Assembly (NCBI GenBank): GCA_937915965.1 | Contig: CALGHC010000072.1 | Span: 1 to 5,359 of the forward strand | Reading direction: 5' to 3' | Length of the DNA stretch: 5,359 nt | Source of the DNA: an uncultured Myxococcales bacterium | GTDB taxonomy: Bacteria > Myxococcota_A > UBA9042 | Shown here: positions 1 through 5,359 of the stretch, one piece after another | Layout: each line of letters begins with the position of its first letter | Numbering within the stretch: the first letter of the stretch is position 1 | Notes under the pieces: model-generated | What the model was told of the DNA's origin: nothing | What the model saw: the letters and a program-made list of their open reading frames with translations, nothing else | Databases searched by the model: none | Made by a program: the position numbers and the translations under genes

Positions 1-750
1 AGGCCGGGCGTCGGCGATGATGCGGTAGCGCACGTAGTTCTGGACGTCGACCCACAGCCCTTGACCGAAGCCCTGATAACCGCAGCGCTGGGCGCCCTCG
101 ATGCGGGGAATCGTGGCGTCGACCGTGACAGTGTGCGCGCCGTAGTCAGCGGACTTGATCTGTTGGAACCACATCGTGCCGTCGGCCTTGCCGATCCGCA
201 GGAAGCGGTTGGACGAGAACGCCTCGTCGAATGCCTCCTGACTCGCCGGCAAGCCGCCGTCGTCGACCAACGTGACGGTGTCACCGCTGACGGAGACCGT
301 GCGGTAGCGATCGCGAATGTCGAGGCTGCCAAAAAGGGTGATGGCCAGCGTCTTTATGCCAGGGTTGACCGCCGGCAGGTAGACGAAGCCATCGGCGCGA
401 TCGAGGCTGAGGACGCGAATCGGCAGAGCCGGCTTGGGGCAGACGAGCGGATCAACGTCGCTGTTGGGCGTAGTGTGAGAACCGAGCGGGATGAAGTCGC
501 GGCGCAGGTGGTCGAGAGCGAACGCTGCCTCTCTGTCCATCTGGCCGATCTCGTTCTGCACGTTCATGCTGGCGGCCTGGTACGTGAACAGCATCGTCAC
601 GGCCATGAAGATGATGGTCGAGAGCGCCATCGCCATCAGCAGCTCGACCAGGTTGAACCCAGCGGCGCCACCCAGCGGCGCCAGGCGGGTGCGGTGCGCC
701 GGCGAGCCGGCGGTTGCGGCGAGGCCGCGCCGGTCAACGGACGTAGACAT
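1..750 (-). CDS. pilW: PilW-like minor type IV pilin (3' end outside window)
   Basis: This frame is open from an ATG at 750-748 to the window edge (250 codons, no stop), so the gene is incomplete at its C-terminus. I translated it directly. A 31-residue polar leader with several Arg ends in Gly31, followed by FNLVELLMAMALS: a prepilin peptidase site with Phe at +1 and Glu at +5 (Glu36), then a hydrophobic helix of about 20 residues. The rest is a soluble pilin-like domain with Cys104 and Cys223, which could pair. PilW-type proteins are minor pilins that, with FimU, PilV and PilX, prime type IV pilus assembly in the inner membrane. The start overlaps the end of the upstream pilV-like gene by 17 bp, implying translational coupling. 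The Shine-Dalgarno is weak (GAAGA directly before ATG). The leader is long for a class III signal, but I found no in-frame ATG, GTG or TTG between the start and the cleavage site. Assignment as PilW rests on gene order and third position in the cluster. A type II secretion GspJ-like role is the alternative. Confidence 0.82.
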   Translation of the reverse strand, partial: MSTSVDRRGLAATAGSPAHRTRLAPLGGAAGFNLVELLMAMALSTIIFMAVTMLFTYQAASMNVQNEIGQMDREAAFALDHLRRDFIPLGSHTTPNSDVDPLVCPKPALPIRVLSLDRADGFVYLPAVNPGIKTLAITLFGSLDIRDRYRTVSVSGDTVTLVDDGGLPASQEAFDEAFSSNRFLRIGKADGTMWFQQIKSADYGAHTVTVDATIPRIEGAQRCGYQGFGQGLWVDVQNYVRYRIIADARP

Positions 751-1348
751 TCTTCATCACCATCGCGGGTAGCGTGACTGAGCCGACCTCAGCGAGATTC
801 AGGGCCATCGTGGCCGGGCAAGTGAGGTACTTTGCGATCGGTGCGCTGCGCCGCGGCCAGGCCACCCGCACCTCGGCCCGCGCCATGTCCTGGCTGACCC
901 AGAAGAGGCGCACGTGCGCGCAGTAGCGGGTCGCGAGCTCGGACGGCATCTCCTTGAGAATGCCCGGATCCCACAGCGTCGCGTCGTTGCCCATCGGCCC
1001 CGTGCGCTTGTCGGGGTTGTTCTTGTTGAAGGTCGCAGGCAACCAGCCCGTACCCTGCCCCGGCACCGGCGGCATGGGCAGCCGGTTGATGTAGTGGCCA
1101 ATGGACGGCAGCGAGGTGTCATCGATCCACAGCACGCTCTCGGCCTGAACGGTCCCGAGCAGGTGCTCCGCGTAGTAGGTGCCCCAGGTCGAGTCGCGGG
1201 CCTCGGTGTTGCCCCGCAGGGCCGTGACCGACATCGCGATCGATGCGTACAAGCCGACGATGGCGATCGTAGCGGCGACGAGCAGCTCGACGAGGGTGAA
1301 GCCTCGGGCGCGGCGCGCTGGCTCGCAGGATCGCGTGAAGACGCTCAT
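734..1348 (-). CDS. pilV: PilV-like minor type IV pilin
   Basis: This 204-residue protein has a complete prepilin signature: a basic leader, Gly16, then FTLVELLVAATIAIVG with Phe17 at +1 and Glu21 at +5. A hydrophobic helix runs to about residue 40 and a soluble domain follows. Near the C-terminus the segment AEVRVAWP (159-165) resembles the conserved strand near the end of PilV/GspI-like proteins. Cys143 and Cys177 could form a disulfide. The family sits in the inner membrane and, as a minor pilin, takes part in the priming complex at the pilus tip. The chosen ATG at 1348 is preceded by a strong Shine-Dalgarno (AAGGAGG, 3 nt spacer), and its first bases overlap the upstream stop as ATGA. The frame stays open further upstream, to 1570, but that extension is Arg/Pro-rich antisense-like sequence and would bury the leader, so I rejected it. 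The type II secretion pseudopilin GspI is the alternative identity; gene order favours PilV. Confidence 0.87.
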   Translation of the reverse strand: MSVFTRSCEPARRARGFTLVELLVAATIAIVGLYASIAMSVTALRGNTEARDSTWGTYYAEHLLGTVQAESVLWIDDTSLPSIGHYINRLPMPPVPGQGTGWLPATFNKNNPDKRTGPMGNDATLWDPGILKEMPSELATRYCAHVRLFWVSQDMARAEVRVAWPRRSAPIAKYLTCPATMALNLAEVGSVTLPAMVMKNVYVR

Positions 1349-2019
1349 CCGCCGCCTCCTTGCAGTGCCGACAGCGGGTGGCCGAAGGTGACCGTGGTCG
1401 AGCCGTTGTAGGTGATCTGGACCTGCAGGCGGTTGCCGGCGGGCTGGCCGCCGGCCGACTTGCGCGACAGCTCGTAGTAGACGCTGCCGGCAGAGATCAC
1501 CCCGGTGCCCGGCGGGCTGAAGACCTGACTGTCGTTGGCCCGCAGGACGCGACCGTCGGGCTTGAAGCACGGATAGGTACCGGACTGGGAGAGATCGCCC
1601 GGGGCCTTGGCGACGATGTCGATGTCGGCAGCCTTCAGGGCGTTGGTGCTGCTGTAGTCGGCGGAGTAGATCACCTGGCCGCCAGCGATCGAGCCGCAGC
1701 TGCTGCCTGCGCCACGGATGACCTGAATCGTCAACGCCTCGACGCCAGGGGCGCCGCCACCCACGACGAGGCCATGTGCCTTGCGGCTGGCGCGCGCTTG
1801 CGAGCGGGCGAGCTCGGCACCGTAGACCAGGTCGTCGGCGCCGTTGCGCAGGTGATGCTCGCGGATCAAGCCCTTGATCGACGGTAGCGCGAGACCAGCG
1901 AGGACCGCGAGGATCGTCAGACCAACGAAGAGTTCAATCAGCGTCGAACCTTGCTCGCCGCGCCGGTGGCGGGCGACGGTCTGCAGCGACGATGATGTGG
2001 CTCGCGTCGGTGGCGACAT
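1345..2019 (-). CDS. GspH/FimT (FimU-like) pseudopilin, first gene of the minor pilin operon
   Basis: This 224-residue protein has a 24-residue leader ending at Gly24, then STLIELFVGLTILAVLAGLALP. Glu29 is at +5 and the helix Pro is at +22 (Pro46), both typical of class III pilins. Ser at +1, in place of the usual Phe or Met, is unusual. Segment 72-83 (RSQARASRKAHG) and CFKPDGRV (151-158) resemble conserved parts of the GspH/FimT domain. Cys108 and Cys151 may pair. FimU-like proteins cap the minor pilin complex that starts type IV pilus polymerisation in the inner membrane. The start at 2019 is well supported: AGGAG lies four bases upstream, and the distance to the cleavage site is normal. 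The frame is also open upstream to 2199, but only because it runs through the 9-bp repeats and the predicted promoter; a 284-residue call would be wrong. It is followed by the pilV-like gene with an ATGA overlap. A type II secretion GspH is the alternative. Confidence 0.87.
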   Translation of the reverse strand: MSPPTRATSSSLQTVARHRRGEQGSTLIELFVGLTILAVLAGLALPSIKGLIREHHLRNGADDLVYGAELARSQARASRKAHGLVVGGGAPGVEALTIQVIRGAGSSCGSIAGGQVIYSADYSSTNALKAADIDIVAKAPGDLSQSGTYPCFKPDGRVLRANDSQVFSPPGTGVISAGSVYYELSRKSAGGQPAGNRLQVQITYNGSTTVTFGHPLSALQGGGG

Positions 2020-2023
2020 GGTT

Positions 2024-2028
2024 CTCCT
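2024..2028 (-). promoter_or_regulatory. Shine-Dalgarno that fixes the pseudopilin start
   Basis: AGGAG on the minus strand lies four bases before the ATG at 2019-2017. It is the only strong ribosome binding site in this frame and it decides between the 224-residue start and the longer open frame that reaches 2199. Confidence 0.8.
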
Positions 2029-2057
2029 GGCTGCGGGTTCGACCGGCCGTACCCGGG

Positions 2058-2147
2058 GGTCTCCGTGGTCCCTGGGGTCCCTGCGGTCGCCATGGTCCCT
2101 GTGGTCCCTGTGGTCGCTGGGGTCCCTGTGATCCCTGTAGTCTTTGT
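2058..2147 (-). repeat. Degenerate 9-bp tandem repeat, about 10 units, in the pilin operon leader
   Basis: On the minus strand the unit is ACAGGGACC (GGTCCCTGT on plus). Reading plus in 9-base steps from 2058 gives ggtctccgt, ggtccctgg, ggtccctgc, ggtcgccat, ggtccctgt, ggtccctgt, ggtcgctgg, ggtccctgt, gatccctgt, agtctttgt. Four units match the consensus exactly and the edge units are most decayed. The array lies between the predicted sigma-54 -12 box and the Shine-Dalgarno of the first pseudopilin gene, so nearly all of it would be transcribed as the 5' leader. Because the period is a multiple of three and no unit contains a stop, all minus-strand frames stay open through it. One reads Gln-Gly-Pro, which looks collagen-like but is not placed to be a gene. 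Confidence 0.9.
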
Positions 2148-2148
2148 C

Positions 2149-2163
2149 GCAAATGGCGTGCCA
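2149..2163 (-). promoter_or_regulatory. Sigma-54 (RpoN) -24/-12 promoter for the minor pilin operon
   Basis: On the minus strand the sequence is TGGCACGCCATTTGC: the -24 element TGGCAC(G), a 5-nt gap after TGGCAC, then the -12 element TTGC. This matches the invariant core of the known consensus (TGGCACG-N4-TTGC) with correct spacing; only the less conserved flanking positions differ. Transcription would start near 2137, leaving a leader of about 118 nt before the pseudopilin ATG at 2019. Sigma-54 promoters need an AAA+ enhancer-binding protein; PilR-type activators control pilA in Myxococcus xanthus and Pseudomonas aeruginosa. That a PilR-like activator works here is inference. Confidence 0.72.
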
Positions 2164-2174
2164 TCGGCTGGCAC
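2158..2174. repeat. Perfect 6-5-6 inverted repeat that includes the -24 box
   Basis: On plus, GTGCCA (2158-2163), spacer TCGGC, TGGCAC (2169-2174). One arm is exactly the -24 element of the sigma-54 promoter. It could be an operator for a competing regulator or a chance symmetry. The second arm has no TTGC at the right distance on the plus strand, so it is not a divergent sigma-54 promoter. Confidence 0.5.
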
Positions 2175-2217
2175 CGCCAACGTCTCGATCTTGCAGCAAG
2201 GTTTACGAATGGCAAGG

Positions 2218-2238
2218 AAAAACAACGCAACGCTTGCG
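2218..2238 (-). terminator. Probable intrinsic terminator of lysA
   Basis: On the minus strand a short perfect hairpin, CGCAA-GCG-TTGCG (2238-2226), is followed at once by TTGTTTTT (2225-2218). It begins 25 bp after the lysA stop. The stem is only 5 bp (6 with a G-U pair), so it may be weak, and the upstream 7-bp hairpin at 2243-2261 could assist. The position between lysA and the downstream promoter fits termination there. Confidence 0.5.
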
Positions 2239-2242
2239 CGCT

Positions 2243-2261
2243 TCAGGCATGGTTTGCCTGA
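2243..2261. promoter_or_regulatory. 19-bp perfect dyad, candidate activator-binding site
   Basis: TCAGGCA-TGGTT-TGCCTGA is a perfect 7-5-7 inverted repeat. It starts right after the lysA stop and its centre (2252) lies about 115 bp upstream of the predicted sigma-54 start site near 2137. That is the usual range for upstream sites of enhancer-binding proteins, whose Fis-type domains bind dyads of this size. It could also act as an RNA hairpin at the end of the lysA message. On the minus strand a T-rich run comes only about 18 nt later, after a second hairpin, so it is not by itself a classic terminator. Confidence 0.5.
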
Positions 2262-2262
2262 T

Positions 2263-3597
2263 TCATCGCTGCCGGGTTCCACCGCCGTGACCGCCGTGAC
2301 CGCCGTGGTCATCCGGGTCGTCGGCCGCCCCGGGCGCGAGCCACGACGCGTCGATCAGGTGTTCGCCGCGCCACAGATCGCTAACGGACTCGCGCTCGCG
2401 GATCAGGGCCCAGGCGTCGCCGTGGACCAATACCTCGGCGGGTCGCACGCGGCTGTTGTAGGTCGAGGCCATCGCGAAACCGTAGGCGCCCGCGCTCATC
2501 ATCGCGAGGAGATCGCCGCGGCGGGCAGGCGGCAGGTCGCGGTCCTTGGCGAAGAAGTCGCCGGTTTCGCAGACCGGACCGACCACGTCGACCGCGGCGA
2601 GGGGCGCGTCCCCTGGGTCGCGAACCGGCATGATCCTCTGCCAGGCGCCGTATAGGGTCGGCCGCATGTTGTCATTCATACCCGCATCGACGATGACGAA
2701 TCGCTTCTCGCCGTTCTCCTTGGTCGCCAGCACCCGCATCAGGAGCAGGCCCGCGTTGCCTGCAATCACCCGCCCGGGCTCGACGATCAACGACAGGCCG
2801 CGTGCGCTTAGGCGGCTGCACAGCGCCTCGCCGTAGGCCCGAGGGGGCGCGGTGATCTCGTCACGATAGGGAATGCCCAGGCCGCCGCCCATGTCGACGT
2901 GGCGCAGCGTGATGCCCTCGGCGGCGAGGCGGTCGACGAGGGCGAGAACGCAATCGAGGGCCTCGACGAGGGGCTCAACGTCGGTGAGCTGGCTGCCGAT
3001 GTGGGTGTCGACGCCGACGACCTCGAGATGTGGCGAGGCCGCGGCGACGCGGTAGAGCGCCATCGCGCGGTCGACGTCGACGCCAAACTTCGAGGTCTTC
3101 AGTCCAGTCGCGATGTAGGCGTGGGTCCGCGCGTCGACGTCGGGGTTGACGCGGATCGCGATCGGCGCGCGCAGGTCGAGGCTCCGCGCCACGCCTTCGA
3201 TGACGGCGAGCTCGTCGCCGGACTCGACGTTCACGCAGCGGATGCCGGCGATCAGGGCGGCTTCGATCTCGGCGTCGCCCTTGCCAACGCCCGAGAAGAC
3301 GACGCGGCTCGGGTCGCCTCCCGCGGCAATGACCCGCTCGAGCTCGCCACGCGAGACGATGTCGAAGCCACTGCCCAGCGAGGCGAGCAGCTGCAAGACC
3401 GCGAGGTTCGAGTTCGCCTTGACGCTGTAGCAGATCGTGTGGTCGACGGCCGCAAGGGCCGCGTCCATGACCTGCCAGTGGCGCACAAGCGTCGCGCGCG
3501 AGTAGACGTAGCAGGGTGTGCCGACGGTGGCCGCTAGCGCTTCGAGAGAGACGCCTTCGCCGTGCAGGACACCATCGCGGTAGTCAAAATGGTGCAA
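2263..3597 (-). CDS. lysA: Diaminopimelate decarboxylase
   Basis: This 444-residue cytoplasmic PLP enzyme decarboxylates meso-diaminopimelate to L-lysine, the last step of lysine biosynthesis. The fold-type III alanine-racemase-like barrel and C-terminal beta domain are both complete. Visible motifs are YSVKAN with the PLP lysine Lys60, THIGSQ with His199, GGGLGIPY (237-244) and EPGR (273-276) for cofactor binding, CETGD with catalytic Cys343 and Glu344, and AGAYG with Tyr372. The start is TTG at 3597: an in-frame TAG at 3618-3616 closes the frame upstream, the encoded MHHFDYRDGVL fits the usual LysA N-terminus, and GGGG sits 5 nt upstream as a weak Shine-Dalgarno. That TAG is the stop of the upstream outer-membrane gene, 18 nt away, so translation may be coupled. 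The family usually ends soon after the segment near residue 420. Here about 20 further residues follow, rich in Asp, Gly and His, including three HGG repeats. Confidence 0.96.
   Translation of the reverse strand: MHHFDYRDGVLHGEGVSLEALAATVGTPCYVYSRATLVRHWQVMDAALAAVDHTICYSVKANSNLAVLQLLASLGSGFDIVSRGELERVIAAGGDPSRVVFSGVGKGDAEIEAALIAGIRCVNVESGDELAVIEGVARSLDLRAPIAIRVNPDVDARTHAYIATGLKTSKFGVDVDRAMALYRVAAASPHLEVVGVDTHIGSQLTDVEPLVEALDCVLALVDRLAAEGITLRHVDMGGGLGIPYRDEITAPPRAYGEALCSRLSARGLSLIVEPGRVIAGNAGLLLMRVLATKENGEKRFVIVDAGMNDNMRPTLYGAWQRIMPVRDPGDAPLAAVDVVGPVCETGDFFAKDRDLPPARRGDLLAMMSAGAYGFAMASTYNSRVRPAEVLVHGDAWALIRERESVSDLWRGEHLIDASWLAPGAADDPDDHGGHGGHGGGTRQR
2281..2307 (-). repeat. Three exact 9-bp repeats encoding an HGG tail in LysA
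   Basis: ACCGCCGTG occurs three times in tandem on plus (2281-2289, 2290-2298, 2299-2307), encoding His-Gly-Gly three times on minus (residues 431-439). It is in frame with lysA and extends the C-terminus beyond the conserved enzyme. The unit differs in sequence from the 9-bp repeat at 2058-2147. Confidence 0.9.
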
Positions 3598-3615
3598 GTT
3601 GACCCCGCGGCGCTG

Positions 3616-5359
3616 CTAGAACGTCAGCGCGAGGTGGGTCAGCAGACGCCAGGCCCCCTCGGCTTCCTTGTCCTCGGCGACGCCGTTCCAGCCGGCCTTC
3701 AGGTCGAGGCCGTCGCCAGGCAGCAGATAGGCGAACTCGACCTCAGCGAAGAAGAGGCCCTTCTTGCCGAGGAAGCCGCGCGCCTGGAACTCGGCCCCGA
3801 GGCCAGAGCCGCCGCCTGGGGTGCCATCGGCGCTCATCGCTCCGGCGTACATCACGGCGAGATCGATGCCGAGCAGGTCGGTCGCGTAGAACGGGTGGGC
3901 GTTCATCGTGAACGTCGGCTTGATGTACCAGGTGTTGGTGATCGCGCCGATCACGTCGCGGAACAGCAGGGTGTCGACCCGGTAGCCGCGGTGGAACTTG
4001 AAGCCGGTGATCTCCTTGTTCGGATTGCCGTCGGCGGTCGCGATGCCACAGTTGCCACCGCCGTAGACGCCAAAGCAGCGGGTGTCGTCTCCGCTGGCGA
4101 CGCCGCCGTCGAAGCTGACAGCGATGCCCTCGTCCTGCCATGCGCCCTTGAGCGCGGCGCCCCACATCCGGATGTCCCGGGCGGTCTCGTCCGTATTGGC
4201 CTTGCCGACGAGGGGCTCGACGTGGTCGATGTGACCAAAGAGCGTCGCGGCCTCGGCCTCGACGACGATGCGGCTGCCAAAGCTCAGGCGGTTTTCGTAG
4301 CGTCCCCACAGGTCGGCGGCGACCGCCCAGGCCTCCCGCGGCATCAGCTTGGCGCTGTCGGCGTCGCCCGCGTCCATCTCGCCTGGCACCGTGCCCTTGT
4401 ATTCGGTGTCGCTGCGCTGCCACCGGTAGACCGAGTACAGGCCCCAGTCGAAGGATGAACCAAAGTGGTCGAGCAGCAGCGCCTTGCGCGCGTCAATCTC
4501 CTGCTCCGTCATCGGCTTGCTGAAAAGTGCCAGGCCCACCTGATTGACGTCGTCGTCGTCGGTGATGTCGCGCGCCGCGCCGTCGATTCGCGAGGGGTCG
4601 CGGGCGAGCACGCCCTGGGACGCCCAGTCCCAGAAGAGCGCGACATAGGGAACGCCGATCTTGGTGACGAAGGCGGCCCGGTCGACGTAGCTGGCGTAGT
4701 CGGCTTCGTAGCCGCTGCCATCGTGCGGCAGCAGCCCGCCACCGTAGGTCTCGATCGGCCGGCCGTGGTCCCAGCCGTTGCCACCACCACCGTTCGCGAA
4801 GATACCCAGACCCCAGTGCGACGCCTGTCGACCGACGCGCAGCAAACCAAACAGGGTCTTCCACTCGCCGTATGCCTCTTGGACGGAGACAACGCCGGGG
4901 CGACTCGAGGTAGCGAACGCGACCAACGGCACGTCGGGGCGCTTGATCGAGCCGGCGTAGTCCGGCGTCGAGCCGAGCACGTGGTTGTCGAAGATATCGA
5001 CGGTCGTCTTGATGCGAACGGTATCGGCGAGGTGCAAGGTCGGCGCGATGCGGATGCGCATCGACGCACCCGAGATGGTCGTCTCGTCGCGACCCTTGCC
5101 GACCTTGCCAGAGAAGTTGTTCTGATTGGGGTCGTTGTTCTGCGGCCACAGCGACAGCGGCGGCAGGATCGCTGAAGTGGTGATCACTTCCTTGGGCTTG
5201 GTGCTGCTCTCTTCGGCGAGACCGAGGTGACCGTTGCCAATGATATCAGGGCGGAACCGGAAGTATCCGTGCCACTCGACCCATGGGAAGGCGGCCCGGG
5301 TCGGCGCGGCCGGTACGTCCCAACTGGGCGGGGCCATCGCCACGGGGCCGGCGGCAGCG
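3616..5359 (-). CDS. Predicted outer-membrane beta-barrel protein, TIGR04551-like (5' end outside window)
   Basis: The frame is open from the window edge to TAG at 3618-3616, giving 580 codons. A GTG at 5343 is possible, but the residues before it (AAAGPVA) look like the end of a signal peptide region, so the true start probably lies beyond 5359. Residue numbers below count from that GTG. Many alternating hydrophobic/polar stretches and aromatic girdles suggest beta strands, for example VQEAYGEWKTLFGLLRVGRQ (154-173), FHRGYRVDTLLFRDVIGAI (450-468) and FFAEVEFAYLL (531-541). The protein ends in Phe, the usual C-terminal signal for BAM-dependent insertion. Glycine-rich and acidic loops (GGGGNG 185-190; TDDDDVN 261-267) and two Cys (423, 432) probably lie in surface loops. 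The N-terminal block WHGYFRFRPDIIGNGHLGL (24-42) and the strand near DNHVLGSTPD (119-128) resemble TIGR04551 proteins that I associate with Myxococcota; this is from memory, not a search. Its substrate or role is unknown. It lies 18 nt upstream of lysA, in the same frame, so the two are probably co-transcribed. A porin or export barrel is the likeliest general role. Confidence 0.8.
   Translation of the reverse strand, partial: AAAGPVAMAPPSWDVPAAPTRAAFPWVEWHGYFRFRPDIIGNGHLGLAEESSTKPKEVITTSAILPPLSLWPQNNDPNQNNFSGKVGKGRDETTISGASMRIRIAPTLHLADTVRIKTTVDIFDNHVLGSTPDYAGSIKRPDVPLVAFATSSRPGVVSVQEAYGEWKTLFGLLRVGRQASHWGLGIFANGGGGNGWDHGRPIETYGGGLLPHDGSGYEADYASYVDRAAFVTKIGVPYVALFWDWASQGVLARDPSRIDGAARDITDDDDVNQVGLALFSKPMTEQEIDARKALLLDHFGSSFDWGLYSVYRWQRSDTEYKGTVPGEMDAGDADSAKLMPREAWAVAADLWGRYENRLSFGSRIVVEAEAATLFGHIDHVEPLVGKANTDETARDIRMWGAALKGAWQDEGIAVSFDGGVASGDDTRCFGVYGGGNCGIATADGNPNKEITGFKFHRGYRVDTLLFRDVIGAITNTWYIKPTFTMNAHPFYATDLLGIDLAVMYAGAMSADGTPGGGSGLGAEFQARGFLGKKGLFFAEVEFAYLLPGDGLDLKAGWNGVAEDKEAEGAWRLLTHLALTF

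Noticed and set aside
61..777. Plus-strand open frame of 238 codons
   Set aside because: It is exactly antisense to the PilW-like gene, which has a prepilin signature and operon context.
1349..1570. N-terminal extension of the PilV-like frame
   Set aside because: It is Arg/Pro-rich and overlaps the upstream pseudopilin out of frame, while a strong AAGGAGG precedes the ATG at 1348 and gives a normal prepilin leader.
2058..2147. CRISPR-like or transposon-end repeat
   Set aside because: The units are contiguous 9-mers without spacers, and no transposase or flanking inverted repeats are present.
2158..2174. Divergent sigma-54 promoter on the plus strand from the second TGGCAC
   Set aside because: The plus-strand TGGCAC at 2169-2174 is followed by CGCCAACG, with no TTGC at the required distance, and no plus-strand gene follows.
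1934..2230. Minus-strand frame with collagen-like Gln-Gly-Pro repeats
   Set aside because: It begins upstream of the predicted sigma-54 start site, has no convincing ribosome binding site, overlaps the true pseudopilin in another frame, and the Gly-X-Y pattern is an automatic product of the 9-bp DNA repeat.
2065..2655. Plus-strand frame with Val-Pro repeats running into the lysA region
   Set aside because: It is antisense to the repeat and to lysA; the repeat keeps every frame open and the rest has the composition of a reverse-strand shadow.
3562..4458. Long plus-strand open frame (298 codons)
   Set aside because: It is antisense to the outer-membrane gene and lysA start; GC-rich codon bias leaves such frames open, and the translation has no recognisable domain.

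Overview
The window is GC-rich and all five genes are on the minus strand, so the transcriptional reading order runs from position 5359 down to 1. The content suggests a Myxococcota (deltaproteobacterial-type) chromosome. The evidence is a large outer-membrane protein that resembles a family I associate with myxobacteria (TIGR04551), a FimU/PilV/PilW-type minor pilin cluster, and a sigma-54 promoter in front of that cluster. This placement is inferred from family resemblance, not from a search.

Layout in transcription order: (1) 5359-3616, the C-terminal 580 codons of a predicted outer-membrane beta-barrel protein whose start and signal peptide lie outside the window. (2) 3597-2263, lysA (diaminopimelate decarboxylase, last step of lysine synthesis). 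It starts at TTG 18 nt after the porin-like stop, in the same frame, and ends in a short HGG repeat tail. (3) 2262-2020, a 243-bp intergenic region. It holds a terminator-like hairpin for lysA, a 19-bp perfect dyad, a core-perfect -24/-12 sigma-54 promoter, and about ten copies of a degenerate 9-bp direct repeat filling the predicted 5' leader. (4) 2019-1345, a GspH/FimT(FimU)-like pseudopilin. (5) 1348-734, a PilV-like pseudopilin overlapping it by ATGA. (6) 750-1, a PilW-like pseudopilin overlapping pilV by 17 bp and running off the window edge.

The first two genes form one probable transcription unit (envelope protein plus lysine biosynthesis). The three pilin-like genes form a second, tightly coupled unit. 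Their order, FimU-PilV-PilW, is the usual order of the minor pilins that prime type IV pilus assembly, and PilX and PilY1 would be expected beyond position 1. All three carry a class III leader (Gly followed by a hydrophobic helix with Glu at +5).

The most interesting part is the regulatory region. A sigma-54 promoter, a distant dyad at a plausible activator position (about -115), a second inverted repeat that includes the -24 box, and a repeat-filled leader are packed into about 240 bp. I saw no CRISPR array, tRNA, rRNA or insertion sequence.
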